From Pseudanabaena yagii GIHE-NHR1 (lineage in GTDB: Bacteria; Cyanobacteriota; Cyanobacteriia; Pseudanabaenales; Pseudanabaenaceae): DNA of 64,000 bases. Made by a program: the position numbers and the translations under genes. Under the pieces are notes generated by a model. It did no database searches and was not told the DNA's origin. It worked only from the letters and a program-made list of their open reading frames with translations. Numbering within the stretch: the first letter of the stretch is position 1; every line of letters starts with the position of its first letter. Positions 28,797 to 37,260 of this stretch are shown here, one piece after another. The DNA lies in contig NZ_JAAVJL010000001.1 in NCBI RefSeq assembly GCF_012863495.1, positions 3,529,501-3,593,500 of the forward strand, in the 5' to 3' direction.

Positions 28797-30728
28797 CTAG
28801 TTTTTCTTTTTACCGCCTTCTTTTTCTTGGATTTCCGCAGGGACAGGGAATTGCTCAATGGGTTGACCAGCCAAGGCTTTTTCCATAAATTTACGCCAAA
28901 TCGGCGTGACGTAAACACCACCCGTTACCCCATTTGCCATTGGTGAATAGTCATCATTGCCAATCCAAATAGCAACAGCTAACTGAGGGACATAGCCCAC
29001 AAACCAAGCATCACGGAAATCGGAAGTTGTTCCAGTTTTACCTGCAACAGGACGACCATCACTCATTTGGGCTTCTGTTGCCGTGCCATTAGTAACGACT
29101 CCCCGTAACGCATCGGTCAAATAAGAAACAGCGATCGGATCGAGAATTAGCTCAGGCTTAGGGGTATTGTCCAGAATCAAATTGCCGTTGCGATCGGTCA
29201 CGCGAGCAATTAAGGTGGTTTTGGACTTATAGCCACCACTAGCAAATACGGCATAGGCTCCTGCGACTTCCATTGGTGTGACATCGGCTGCACCAAGAGG
29301 CAAAGAAACTACGGGTTTCATGGGGCTATTAATGCCCAGTTTGCGACAGATAGCAATTACATTTTCATTGCCAACCTCTATCCCTAACTTCAATGCAGGA
29401 ATATTTCGAGAAACTGCGATCGCCTGACGAATGCTAATCGGACCTGAGAACTTATTGTCATAGTTACGAGGCACATAGGGTTCATCCCCATCAGGAATAG
29501 TCATCGGGCTATCATCGATCACTGAGTCTGGGGTGTAGTTGCCCGTCGCAAAGGCAGCATAGTAGACAAAGGGTTTAAATGATGAACCTAACTGTCGTCT
29601 TGCCAAGACCGCACGGTTATATTGATTTTTATCAAAATCACCCACGCCGCCGACCAAAGCTTTGACGAACCCAGTACGGGGATCAACGGCAACTAAGGCT
29701 AACTGATCGGCATAGGCTCCACGATTTACCAAATCATTATGTCCTTCGGTAGCAACCTCTTCGGCAATGCGCTGTAGCTTTAGGTCAATTGTTGTCTGAA
29801 CGCGCAAACCACCTTGTAAAACGACATCCTTGCCAAATTTTTCTTCTAACTCGGCAGTCACAGCCTGCGACACATAGGGTACACGACTAGCCTCGTAGGA
29901 AATCCCCTGTTTGCGAATAGTTATTTTCTGAGCTTTGGCGGCTTTAATTTCCGCAGGCGTTGCCCAATTAAGTTCTGCAAGGCGATCGAGTACTAAACCT
30001 TGGCGCTTTTTCGCTTCTGCAAAATTATCGACAGGATTGAATACCGAAGGCGCTTGAATTGTCCCTGCGAGCATCGCGGCTTCACCAAGGGTTAGATCAG
30101 CAGCCGATTTACCAAAATAGTTTTGAGAAGCGGTTTCCGCCCCATTAGTATTTTTCCCCCAAAATACTTGGTTGAGATACATCTCAAGGATTTGTTCCTT
30201 AGTAAAAACCTGCTCTACCCGCATGGCTAAGACAGCTTCGGCAACTTTGCGGTTCAGACTACGCTCATTCGATAAAAATAAATTCTTGACTAGCTGTTGT
30301 GTCAATGTCGAACCACCCTCAACGGTTCCACCTGCACTAAAGTTAGCTAAAATGGCGCGACCAATACCACTGGGATCAATGCCTTTGTGGGTGTAGAAAT
30401 AGGCATCTTCCATGGCAAGAACCGATCGCTTTAAATGTGGTGAAATGCGATCGAGGGTAACGACTTCGCGGTTAACATCCCCATGCAAACGAGCGATCAA
30501 CTCGCCATTAATATCATAAATATAGGTAGTTTCAACGGGGACATAGCCCTTGAGAACTCTGACATCAGGCAAATCGCGAAAGCTGAGGGCTAAGCCCACA
30601 AGTCCACCTGCCATTGCTGCACCACCAATCATGATAATGCCCAGCAATGTGCCACCAACAGCTTTGAGAGTGCCTTTTAAAATACTGCCAGTCAGAGAAC
30701 CAGAACGCTCTACACTATTCGATGCCAC
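28797..30728 (-). CDS. Class A penicillin-binding protein (PBP1A-like)
   Basis: A 643-residue bifunctional peptidoglycan synthase. One membrane helix (about 22-50) is followed by a GT51 glycosyltransferase domain (about 75-250) with catalytic Glu107 in LAMEDAYFYTHKGID and the TLTQQLVKNLFLS motif. The transpeptidase domain (about 340-620) has SSFK with Ser382-Lys385, the SRN triad at Ser440 and KTGTT at 564-568. The tail is basic (EGGKKKN). Acts at the outer face of the cytoplasmic membrane. Confidence 0.94.
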   Translation of the reverse strand: MASNSVERSGSLTGSILKGTLKAVGGTLLGIIMIGGAAMAGGLVGLALSFRDLPDVRVLKGYVPVETTYIYDINGELIARLHGDVNREVVTLDRISPHLKRSVLAMEDAYFYTHKGIDPSGIGRAILANFSAGGTVEGGSTLTQQLVKNLFLSNERSLNRKVAEAVLAMRVEQVFTKEQILEMYLNQVFWGKNTNGAETASQNYFGKSAADLTLGEAAMLAGTIQAPSVFNPVDNFAEAKKRQGLVLDRLAELNWATPAEIKAAKAQKITIRKQGISYEASRVPYVSQAVTAELEEKFGKDVVLQGGLRVQTTIDLKLQRIAEEVATEGHNDLVNRGAYADQLALVAVDPRTGFVKALVGGVGDFDKNQYNRAVLARRQLGSSFKPFVYYAAFATGNYTPDSVIDDSPMTIPDGDEPYVPRNYDNKFSGPISIRQAIAVSRNIPALKLGIEVGNENVIAICRKLGINSPMKPVVSLPLGAADVTPMEVAGAYAVFASGGYKSKTTLIARVTDRNGNLILDNTPKPELILDPIAVSYLTDALRGVVTNGTATEAQMSDGRPVAGKTGTTSDFRDAWFVGYVPQLAVAIWIGNDDYSPMANGVTGGVYVTPIWRKFMEKALAGQPIEQFPVPAEIQEKEGGKKKN

Positions 30729-30790
30729 AGCAATCTACCCTTTGTAACTCATGAGTAATCTTACTGCATTAAGAAGTATTTCGAGCGCTT

Positions 30791-30823
30791 GAGTAAAAAA
30801 ACTACCTAGTAGTTTTTTTACTC
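30791..30823. terminator. Terminator of hisE
   Basis: A 15-bp perfect stem with a CTA loop and A7/T7 tracts, just after the minus-strand stop at 30828. Confidence 0.8.
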
Positions 30824-30827
30824 AGAT

Positions 30828-31106
30828 TTAGCGACGTTGCGCTAGCTTGTCATAAACCAATTGCAGATCAACGCGATGATGAGCTAGTGCCACAAGGGTG
30901 TGGTAAAACAAATCAGCAACTTCACCAGCGATCGCATCAGGATCATCGTCCTTACAAGCCATCACCACTTCTGCTGATTCTTCGCCAATTTTTTTCAAAA
31001 TCTTGTTATCTCCTCCCGCAAATAGTTTGCAAGTATAGGAGCTTTCTTGAGGATGCTCACGGCGATCGACAATTACCGTAAATAATTCTGATAGAGGATC
31101 ATTCAT
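30828..31106 (-). CDS. hisE: Phosphoribosyl-ATP pyrophosphatase, stand-alone HisE
   Basis: About 92 residues. It hydrolyses phosphoribosyl-ATP to phosphoribosyl-AMP, step two of histidine synthesis. The NTP-pyrophosphatase helices carry IGEESAEVVMACKDDD and AGEVADLFYHTLVAL, with the metal-binding Glu/Asp. It has no HisI half, whereas many cyanobacteria encode a fused HisIE. The start is placed at 31106 (MNDPLSEL); an upstream ATG adds seven atypical residues. Confidence 0.88.
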   Translation of the reverse strand: MNDPLSELFTVIVDRREHPQESSYTCKLFAGGDNKILKKIGEESAEVVMACKDDDPDAIAGEVADLFYHTLVALAHHRVDLQLVYDKLAQRR

Positions 31107-31165
31107 AAAATCAAAATACTTATACAAAATAATTGTGAAGCACTTCGCACCTCACAATCTTAAAT

Positions 31166-31229
31166 AATAAAGGCACGCTATGCGTGCCTTTATTGGTTTT
31201 GAATGTCTTGCCAAGCAAGACATTCAAAA
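31166..31229. terminator. Tandem terminators after rplL
   Basis: Two hairpins lie side by side: 31166-31178 with 31182-31194 (TAT loop), and 31197-31210 with 31216-31229 (CCAAG loop). They separate the ribosomal protein operon from hisE. Confidence 0.75.
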
Positions 31230-31249
31230 AAACTAAGTTTTGCCAACAA

Positions 31250-31642
31250 TTACTTGATGGAAACCTTACCACCAGCTTCTTCGATTTGCTTTTTAGCAGC
31301 TTCAGCATCAGCCTTAGGTAGACCTTCCTTGATGGTCTTAGGAGTAGACTCAACCAAGTCCTTAGCATCCTTAAGACCCAAGCCAGTGATTTCACGAACG
31401 ATCTTCAGAACAGCGATCTTCTTATCAGCAGGAACTTCGTCAAGTACCAAGTCAAAAGCAGTCTTCTCTTCAACTTCTTCAGCAGCAGCAGCGCCACCGC
31501 CAGCAGCAGCAACTACTACACCACCAACAGGAGCAGCAGCCGAAACGCCAAAGGTTTCTTCGATCGCTTTAACCAATTCAGAAGCTTCAAGAAGGCTTAA
31601 AGTCTTTAGTTCTTCAATAATGCTGTCGATTTTTGCGGACAT
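31250..31642 (-). CDS. rplL: 50S ribosomal protein L7/L12
   Basis: A 130-residue stalk protein. The N-terminal dimerisation part is followed by an alanine/glycine/valine-rich hinge (about 45-60) and a C-terminal factor-binding domain with [22 protein letters not shown]. It binds L10 in multiple copies and recruits translation GTPases. Last gene of the rplK-rplA-rplJ-rplL block. Confidence 0.97.
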   Translation of the reverse strand: MSAKIDSIIEELKTLSLLEASELVKAIEETFGVSAAAPVGGVVVAAAGGGAAAAEEVEEKTAFDLVLDEVPADKKIAVLKIVREITGLGLKDAKDLVESTPKTIKEGLPKADAEAAKKQIEEAGGKVSIK

Positions 31643-31692
31643 AGGTTTTCTCTTTAGTTAATTAGATTAGGTTTTAGTTTTGGTTGCTTGGG

Positions 31693-31766
31693 GCTGTTAG
31701 CTGTTAGCTGTTAGCCTTTAGCTTTTTCTAGAAATTGAGCTAATAGCTAAGCGCTAATAGCTAATT
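31693..31766. repeat. Heptamer tandem repeat and inverted repeat between rplJ and rplL
   Basis: GCTGTTA is repeated three times from 31693, resembling the short tandemly repeated repetitive sequences of filamentous cyanobacteria. Just downstream, 31739-31766 contains GCTAATAGCTA and its inverted copy. The repeats occupy the intergenic space of a ribosomal protein operon. Confidence 0.6.
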
Positions 31767-31772
31767 GCCTCA

Positions 31773-32300
31773 TTAAGCAGCTTCTTTTTCGGAAACAGCT
31801 TTGATAGCGCGTCCCAAAGATTGGGGAACTTCTTTGATACCGATCGCAATCTTGGCAGTGACGGCATTGATTGCGCCAGCGATTTGCGAGATGAGTACTT
31901 CCTTGGAAGGTAGATCAGCGATCGCTTGTAAGTCTTTAGCACTTAAAGCGCGACCTTCTAAGACACCGCCACGAAGTTCGGTTTTCTTAGATTCCTTAAG
32001 GAAAGCTTGGTATGCCTTAACAGCACCACCAATGTCATCCTTCACAAATAGACAAGCAGAGGGACCAACTAGAAACTTTTCTAGAGGTTGCCATTCAGGA
32101 GTACCTGAAATCGCTTGCTTGAGCAGAGTGTTCTTAGTTGTTCTGCACACCGTACCAGTTGGACGGAGTGAGCGGCGGAGCTTAGTAATTTCAGCTACCG
32201 ACAATGTTGCATAGTCAATTACGAGTACCAGCTTAGTTCCGTCAAACTCTTGGCTGATTTCGTTAACTAGCGCCTTTTTTTGTTCTAGGGTCTTACCCAT
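31773..32300 (-). CDS. rplJ: 50S ribosomal protein L10
   Basis: A 175-residue protein that forms the base of the L12 stalk. It begins MGKTLEQKKALVNEISQEF and contains the family segment VIDYATLSVAEITKLRRSLRPTG. The Shine-Dalgarno AGGAGG lies just upstream. An L10 leader precedes it, so it is probably autoregulated by the L10-L12 complex. Confidence 0.97.
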   Translation of the reverse strand: MGKTLEQKKALVNEISQEFDGTKLVLVIDYATLSVAEITKLRRSLRPTGTVCRTTKNTLLKQAISGTPEWQPLEKFLVGPSACLFVKDDIGGAVKAYQAFLKESKKTELRGGVLEGRALSAKDLQAIADLPSKEVLISQIAGAINAVTAKIAIGIKEVPQSLGRAIKAVSEKEAA

Positions 32301-32326
32301 GTATTTTGCACCTCCTTGTGTTTGGA

Positions 32327-32363
32327 GCTAATCACAACGGGGCTTTGCCCCGTTGTGATTAGC
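32327..32363. terminator. 17-bp hairpin in the rplJ 5' leader
   Basis: Arms 32327-32343 and 32347-32363 are exact, with a GGGGC-TTT-GCCCC tip. It lies between the L10 leader and the rplJ start. It lacks a T run on the coding strand, so it may be a processing site or a translation-controlling stem rather than a terminator. Confidence 0.6.
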
Positions 32364-32383
32364 CTTGAATCTTTAAAGTCATT

Positions 32384-32545
32384 AAAAAAGCCTCGTCTTT
32401 TCGCAGACCGAGGCTAAAAAGCGATTCCAGTTTGGAATTTCTTTCAAATCACCTCGGCAGGAAATTAAGCCATTAGCACCTGCTGTCTATGGAGCTATTT
32501 AGTTGTCGAAATTTCTTTCTAGGCTGATTACAACGATTAGACTTA
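32384..32545 (-). promoter_or_regulatory. Ribosomal protein L10 leader with attenuator
   Basis: Read on the minus strand, the segment carries the conserved core CATAGACAGCAGGTGCTAA followed by CTGCCGAGGTGAT, the hallmark of the L10 leader bound by the L10(L12)4 complex. It ends in a GC-rich stem AGCCTCGTCT/AGACCGAGGCT-like hairpin (about 32384-32415) with a T run, a plausible transcription attenuator. It lies upstream of rplJ, the expected place. Confidence 0.88.
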
Positions 32546-32552
32546 GTTTTTT

Positions 32553-32585
32553 ATAAACTTCTTTTCCGTAGGAAAAGAAGTTTAT
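32553..32585. terminator. Hairpin after rplA
   Basis: A 15-bp perfect stem (32553-32567 with 32571-32585), loop GTA, 25 bases after the minus-strand rplA stop. It may terminate or attenuate readthrough into rplJ. Confidence 0.7.
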
Positions 32586-32609
32586 TTTGAATGACTTTGA
32601 AAGGCTTTA

Positions 32610-33323
32610 TTATGCTTCGGCAAGCTTGAGATCGCGCAATGCTGTGACATCAACTTCGATTGAAGGTCCCATTGTTGCGGATACATAGAGCGATCGCCAG
32701 TAGCGACCCTTTGCACCAGAAGGACGATTACGATCAATCGTTTCTTGTAGAGCCTTCAGGTTTAGCAATAGATCTTCTGCGGTAAAAGCAGCTTTGCCAA
32801 ACTGAATATGAACGATCCCTGTACGGTCGGCACGGAATTCTAGCTTACCAGCTTTGAACTCATTAATTGCACCACCGAGGTCAGTAGTTACCGTACCACC
32901 TTTAGGCGAAGGCATCAAGCCTCTAGGACCAAGCAATTTACCAAGCTTAGCTACCTGAGGCATCATATCAGGTGTTGCAATCAGCAGGTCGAAGTCCATT
33001 CTACCCTTGCTGATTTCATCGATTAGTTCTTCAGATCCCGCGATATCTGCACCAGCAGCAGTTGCTTCAGCAACCTTTTCGCCACGAGCAATAACTGCTA
33101 CACGGATTGTTTGTCCTGTACCCTTGGGCAATGTCACCGTGGTACGCAATTGTTGGTCGGCGTACTTAGGATCAATACCAAGTCTTACGTGAGCTTCTAC
33201 GGACTCAGGAAACTTTGCAGTTGCGGTTGCCTTGACAAGTTCCAAGGCTTCGATAGGTGCGTAAGGACGCTCTTCTACTTTGCTTCGAGCTTCCTTGAGA
33301 CGCTTTGATACTTTTTTAGTCAT
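32610..33323 (-). CDS. rplA: 50S ribosomal protein L1
   Basis: A 237-residue protein of the L1 stalk that binds 23S rRNA near the E site. The segment [16 protein letters not shown] and the start [16 protein letters not shown] are typical. It follows rplK by 98 bases on the same strand. Confidence 0.97.
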   Translation of the reverse strand: MTKKVSKRLKEARSKVEERPYAPIEALELVKATATAKFPESVEAHVRLGIDPKYADQQLRTTVTLPKGTGQTIRVAVIARGEKVAEATAAGADIAGSEELIDEISKGRMDFDLLIATPDMMPQVAKLGKLLGPRGLMPSPKGGTVTTDLGGAINEFKAGKLEFRADRTGIVHIQFGKAAFTAEDLLLNLKALQETIDRNRPSGAKGRYWRSLYVSATMGPSIEVDVTALRDLKLAEA

Positions 33324-33421
33324 TGTTACTCCTTTGGGGTGCGAGTGGAAAACCTTGTTTCCTCCCCCAATTCAGAAAATTTGTATAGAGAAAGAAATGA
33401 GATATTGAAATAGAGAGAATA

Positions 33422-33847
33422 CTAGCCAGTAATGGTAACGCCCATGTTCTTGGCAGTACCTTCAATAATCTTCATTGCTGCATCGATATCATTTGCATTG
33501 ATATCAGGCATTTTGGTTTCTGCGATTTGACGTAGTTGATCTCTGGTAATGGAACCAACTTTCTTACGGTTAGGCTCAGCAGATCCAGAGGAAATACCCG
33601 CAGCTTTTTGGATTAAAACTGATGCAGGAGGTGTTTTGAGAATGAAGGTAAAACTTCTATCTTCGTAAACAGATATTTCTACAGGAATAACCATACCTGC
33701 TTGGTCAGCAGTACGGGCGTTATATTCCTTACAAAACATCATGATGTTAACACCATGTTGACCCAAAGCAGGACCAACTGGTGGTGTTGGACTTGCCTTG
33801 CCAGCATTGAGTGCTAGCTTAATAATTGCTGTAACTTTTTTAGCCAT
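33422..33847 (-). CDS. rplK: 50S ribosomal protein L11
   Basis: A 141-residue protein at the GTPase-associated centre. Typical parts are the proline-rich [26 protein letters not shown] and the C-terminal rRNA-binding half. It lies 90 bases after nusG in the same operon. Confidence 0.97.
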   Translation of the reverse strand: MAKKVTAIIKLALNAGKASPTPPVGPALGQHGVNIMMFCKEYNARTADQAGMVIPVEISVYEDRSFTFILKTPPASVLIQKAAGISSGSAEPNRKKVGSITRDQLRQIAETKMPDINANDIDAAMKIIEGTAKNMGVTITG

Positions 33848-33937
33848 TTGCTTTCTGAGCCACTTTAATAATAGCCGTTAAAAATCCGCTAGAAAATCCG
33901 CAAACCGATGTTTGGGGTAACTAGCTTTGTTTATGAT

Positions 33938-34579
33938 TTAGTTTTGCTTTTGTACCTGATTGAACTCTAGTTCTACAGGAGTGTCTCTTCCAAAGATTGA
34001 GAGAAGTGCTTTGAGTTTACTGCGTTCTGGGCTAACCTCGACCACTTCACCTTCAAAGTCTTTGAAAGGTCCATTGAGCACTTTAATCTTGTCGCCTTGA
34101 GCCATATCAATTTTGAGGACTGGCTCTTGTTCGACTGTGACACGGAAGATTCTTTCGACTTCTTTCTCAGTCAATGGGCGAGGCTTAACATGCCCACGAC
34201 CACGACCATAGTGACGTTTTTGTTCTGTGCCGACAAAGTTAATTACATGGGGGGTGCTTTTGACAGCAAGCCATGCATCATCATCAACTTCTAGCTGTCC
34301 GATTTCATTTCTGACAGTTTTAATCTGGATCAGCACATATCCGGGGAAAATCTTTTCCTCAGATGTAAGTCTAGTGCCATCTTTTCTAAGTTTGACGGTC
34401 GGTGTCTGCGGAATTTCAATTTGCTTGATCCGATCTTCAACATCAAGGGTCTTGATGCGCTGCTCTAGGCTTGACTTGACCTTTTTTTCGCAACCCGAAG
34501 CGATCTGTACGGCGTACCATTGGAATAGTACGTCTGATTCTTCTCGGCTAGATGAATGGTCGATGTCTTCGGTAAACAT
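33938..34579 (-). CDS. nusG: Transcription antitermination/elongation factor NusG
   Basis: A 213-residue protein that binds RNA polymerase. The NGN domain starts at WYAVQIASGCEKKVKSSLEQR and ends with TPHVINFVG; the KOW domain has GDKIKVLNGPFKDFEGEVVEV (about 160-180). The gene start overlaps the secE stop by one base (TAATG), so translation is coupled. Confidence 0.96.
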   Translation of the reverse strand: MFTEDIDHSSSREESDVLFQWYAVQIASGCEKKVKSSLEQRIKTLDVEDRIKQIEIPQTPTVKLRKDGTRLTSEEKIFPGYVLIQIKTVRNEIGQLEVDDDAWLAVKSTPHVINFVGTEQKRHYGRGRGHVKPRPLTEKEVERIFRVTVEQEPVLKIDMAQGDKIKVLNGPFKDFEGEVVEVSPERSKLKALLSIFGRDTPVELEFNQVQKQN

Positions 34580-34827
34580 TATTGAAACACCTGCAATGCG
34601 ATCGCTCTAAACAAAGCATCAATTAAATACACAAAAGTTGCAACCGCAACGATCATCAAAAGCACAGATGCAGATTCACTAATTAATTGTTGACGGGTCG
34701 GCCAAACAATCTTGCCAAATTCAGCCTTAGTCTCTGCAAAAAAGTTAGTCACATTAGCATTATCAGAATTCTCTGATGTTGCTTTTGACGTTTCCTTAGG
34801 TTGCTCTTTTACTTCGTTTTTAGTCAT
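34579..34827 (-). CDS. secE: Preprotein translocase subunit SecE
   Basis: An 82-residue protein with a charged N-terminus and one membrane helix (about 55-75). The family stretch FFAETKAEFGKIVWPTRQQL is clear. SecE clamps SecY in the translocon. Its place before nusG is the standard bacterial order. Confidence 0.95.
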   Translation of the reverse strand: MTKNEVKEQPKETSKATSENSDNANVTNFFAETKAEFGKIVWPTRQQLISESASVLLMIVAVATFVYLIDALFRAIALQVFQ

Positions 34828-34931
34828 AGCGGCAACTCGTGCGATCCTTTTGCAATCTTTGAAAATGCGATGTATTTAACTACAGTCTTGAGCAAACTTA
34901 AATTAATTTCGGGCTTGTGAAGATGGTGAAG

Positions 34932-35004
34932 CGCGCCCTGAGGGACTCGAACCCCCGACATCAGGTTTTGGAGACCTGCGTTCTACCAACTGAACTAAGG
35001 ACGC
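34932..35004 (-). tRNA. trnW: tRNA-Trp (CCA anticodon)
   Basis: On the minus strand a 73-nt cloverleaf runs from GCGTCCT at 35004 to the pairing AGGGCGC plus discriminator G at 34932. The anticodon loop is CTCCAAA, anticodon CCA. The T arm contains GGTTCGAGTCC. The 3' CCA is not encoded. Its position between rplS and secE is the common cyanobacterial arrangement. Confidence 0.95.
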
Positions 35005-35104
35005 ACGTTATGAAAACAAAATTTTGATACGTTACCAGCTATATCTCAGGTATCAATTGCTATATCAAAATAGTATTTGACACCTAGTATAACCATAAAT
35101 GGTT

Positions 35105-35467
35105 CTATAGTGGACGATCAAATCTTTGTTTAAGACGAGTTGCTTTACCAACGAGGTCGCGTAAGTAGTAGAGCTTAGCACGACGCACTTTGCCACGACG
35201 GATTACTTTAATGCTTTCAACTTGTGGAGAATGTAGCAAGAAGGCTCGCTCAACTCCTACTCCTTGAAATACACGACGAACGGTAATGACAGAGTTAATG
35301 CCAGAACCACGTCTTGAGATAATCACGCCTTCGTAAGGCTGAGTACGTTCTTTGCCGCCCTCTTTGATCCTTACTCCAACCTTCACAGTGTCTCCCACAT
35401 AAAGCTGAGGGAGATCTGTTTTGATGTATTCCGCTTCAATTGAGCGTATGATTTCAACAGCGTTCAT
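35105..35467 (-). CDS. rplS: 50S ribosomal protein L19
   Basis: About 120 residues. It contains [35 protein letters not shown]-type L19 sequence (about 27-60) and lies at the 30S-50S interface. The start is placed at 35467 ([10 protein letters not shown]); an ATG nine codons upstream adds hydrophobic residues foreign to the family. Confidence 0.95.
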   Translation of the reverse strand: MNAVEIIRSIEAEYIKTDLPQLYVGDTVKVGVRIKEGGKERTQPYEGVIISRRGSGINSVITVRRVFQGVGVERAFLLHSPQVESIKVIRRGKVRRAKLYYLRDLVGKATRLKQRFDRPL

Positions 35468-35570
35468 GAGGAATGCCAAAAAAGTCGCGATCATCTATGT
35501 TAGAGGATGATTGCGACAATGTCTATATTTTTTGTAAAAAAAGTAAAGATCGGGCAATGTACCATGTTTA

Positions 35571-35721
35571 GGGACTTGCTATTAATTAAAGTACCTGTGG
35601 CTTCGACTCCGCTCAGCCAACGTTAGCTGAGCGAAGTTGAACGTTAGCTGAACGAAGTCGAACGTTAGCTGAGCGAAGTCGAAGCTAGATATTGGAGGGA
35701 CATTGTTTATCCGTAAGTCCC
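35571..35721. mobile_element. MITE, long copy, with TTA target duplication
   Basis: A 151-bp element bounded by GGGACTTGC and its near-complement GTAAGTCCC and flanked by TTA on both sides (35568-35570 and 35722-35724). The core is a hairpin of GCTTCGACTCCGCTCAGC type. A motif of about 20 bases, AACGTTAGCTGAGCGAAGT, is repeated three times inside it, explaining the extra length over the copy at 55764. No transposase is encoded; TTA duplication and GGG ends suggest mobilisation by an IS5-type transposase (inference). Confidence 0.8.
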
Positions 35722-35757
35722 TTAGGGGTTTGGATTTTGGTTGCCGCGCCACCAAAA

Positions 35758-36630
35758 TTATTTTGATGACTGTGTCTTACGGAGGCTAGAGCTTGCGGGA
35801 AGGTCGCTTGTACTTTGTTCAGATTTACGCCTTTCAATAATTTCTGAAGCTGTGCTTTGTAAAGTGCGATCGCGATAGGGGATGGCAGCACGAGTCTTGA
35901 GAAAAGCGGCTTCGGTATCGGAGATGGGCGGTAGCGCTGTGGGGGCAAAGGCGGCGATCGTACTGGGAGATTTGCGTCCGATGGGGGCGATCGCACCAAC
36001 TTGTAAGCCAGCCATTAGCATGGCAGTACGAACGGCGGCGGATGAGGAGTATGTGACAAGATAGCCATCGGGTTTGAGGCAGTTGGCTAAAAGTTGGATA
36101 AACTCGACCGTCCAGAGTTGGGGACAATGGGGCGGCGAGAAGGGATCGAGAAAGATGGCATCTGCCCATTTGTGAGGGACTTGGCTAATGGTTTGACGGG
36201 CATCACCAATGAGTAGTTGTAAGGTTAAATCTTCAGTTTCGACAATTTGAGTTGCCGCAGCAGTTATAAGGACTTGGGCGATCGCTGGTTGCCAGATATT
36301 TACTAATCCTGTGGCGATCGCTTTTTGTGGGACTTCGAGATTATTTTCCAGTGCAATGATGTGGATATTGGCGATGGGAGTTTGATTGGATTGTTTTAAA
36401 TCAGAGATGCAGGCGATCGCGGCTGCCGAGTTGTAACCTAAGCCATAGCAAACATCGAGAATGTTGAGTTTAGTTTGAGTTTGGGCTTTTTCAGCAATCT
36501 TGGCAGGAATCACAAATTTTGCTTCAGCTTCGTGCTTTGCGCCATGAGAGCTATGAAAGGTTTCTTGAAAGGTTTCTGACCAGAAGGTAATGGAACCATC
36601 TTCGGTTGGGAAAAGGGAAAGTTTATCCAT
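35758..36630 (-). CDS. MnmC-like (MnmD-type) tRNA methyltransferase
   Basis: About 290 residues. The segment FPTEDGSITFWSETFQETFHSSHGAKHEAEAKFV matches the MnmC methyltransferase N-terminus, followed by the SAM motif LDVCYGLGYNSAAAI and the catalytic-type DAIFLDPFSPPHCPQLWT. It probably methylates the wobble uridine in the tRNA mnm5s2U pathway. The oxidoreductase half of E. coli MnmC is absent. The start is placed at 36630; the upstream 55 codons run through a repeat (36650-36720) and lack family sequence. Confidence 0.82.
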   Translation of the reverse strand: MDKLSLFPTEDGSITFWSETFQETFHSSHGAKHEAEAKFVIPAKIAEKAQTQTKLNILDVCYGLGYNSAAAIACISDLKQSNQTPIANIHIIALENNLEVPQKAIATGLVNIWQPAIAQVLITAAATQIVETEDLTLQLLIGDARQTISQVPHKWADAIFLDPFSPPHCPQLWTVEFIQLLANCLKPDGYLVTYSSSAAVRTAMLMAGLQVGAIAPIGRKSPSTIAAFAPTALPPISDTEAAFLKTRAAIPYRDRTLQSTASEIIERRKSEQSTSDLPASSSLRKTQSSK

Positions 36631-36649
36631 AGCAGAATATCTAGAGCAA

Positions 36650-36720
36650 GGGGGTAAAGGCGATCGCATTACCGTTTGATGATCGCGGTGATATGGTTTG
36701 AATGCTGTGCCTCTACAAGA
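36650..36720. repeat. Degenerate copy of the composite inverted-repeat element
   Basis: Contains GCGATCGCATTACCGTTTGA and GATATGGTTTGAATGCTGTGCCTCTAC, matching module 2 of the elements at 37784 and 43697 in degraded form. It lies in the promoter region of the MnmC-like gene. Confidence 0.6.
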
Positions 36721-36808
36721 TTTTGGGGTTTCTTGTGGAGATAGCTCGACTGTAAAAGAAATGATATAATGCTGACATAGAATCATCGCTATCAAATCCT
36801 CAGAAAAA

Positions 36809-37063
36809 ATGGTTGTTTTACAGCTTGATGATGAGCAAGTAATAGAACTCGTAAATCAGCTTTCTAATGAGAAGCAATTGCGGTTATATCAGGTATTGAT
36901 TAAAAAACGGCGCGATCGCTGGATTGAGTTATCTAATATTGGACAGGCTGGAGCAAGGCGGGCAGCTAGCGATCGCGGGTTAGATTGAGATTTTCTAACT
37001 GAAGATGAGCGAGAAGAATTTTGCAATATGTTGAATAGTGAGGTAAGTACTAAATGTCTGTGA
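36809..37063 (+). pseudogene. Antitoxin-like gene with an in-frame TGA
   Basis: The frame starts at ATG 36809 and encodes MVVLQLDDEQVIELVNQLSN and so on to RRAASDRGLD, then meets TGA at 36986-36988. The same frame continues without further stop as DFLTEDEREEFCNMLNSEV to 37063. The join (RGLD-x-xLTEDEREEF) has the usual ending of a type II antitoxin C-terminus, where a Trp codon would be expected at the stop. So this looks like one nonsense mutation, or a truncated 59-residue protein. It lies just before an intact antitoxin-toxin pair. Confidence 0.65.
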
Positions 37064-37260
37064 AAGAACTACTAATTAATAAACTTGATTTGATGTCTGA
37101 GAATGAATTGGAAAAGGTACTCAAGCTATTACAGATTTTTGGCTTAGCTGATCATCGTAAATCTTCTCAAAGTAAAAGTTATTCATTGCGTGGTTTACCA
37201 ATTGAGTATATCGATCCCCTAGAACCTGTGGCAATTTCTGATTGGGATGTGTTGGGATGA
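37054..37260 (+). CDS. Small antitoxin-like protein
   Basis: A 68-residue protein with a helical N-terminal half (KELLINKLDLMSENELEKVLKLLQIF) and a short tail with the SLRGLPIEYIDP stretch typical of toxin-binding regions in DUF2281-type antitoxins. Its stop overlaps the toxin start as ATGA at 37257-37260, the normal arrangement of a type II pair. It overlaps the end of the upstream broken frame by ten bases. Confidence 0.7.
   Translation: MSVKELLINKLDLMSENELEKVLKLLQIFGLADHRKSSQSKSYSLRGLPIEYIDPLEPVAISDWDVLG

Noticed and set aside
31203-32214. Long plus-strand frames of 152 and 137 codons opposite rplL and rplJ
   Set aside because: They are antisense shadows of highly expressed, codon-biased ribosomal genes and have no protein-like composition.
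35685-36169. Minus-strand frames overlapping the MnmC-like gene end and the MITE
   Set aside because: Another frame of the same region carries clear methyltransferase motifs; these are shadows.
36809-37063. Use of TGA as a Trp codon (alternative genetic code)
   Set aside because: Many intact genes here end at TGA, and the second broken antitoxin has TAG, so a recoded stop is not supported.
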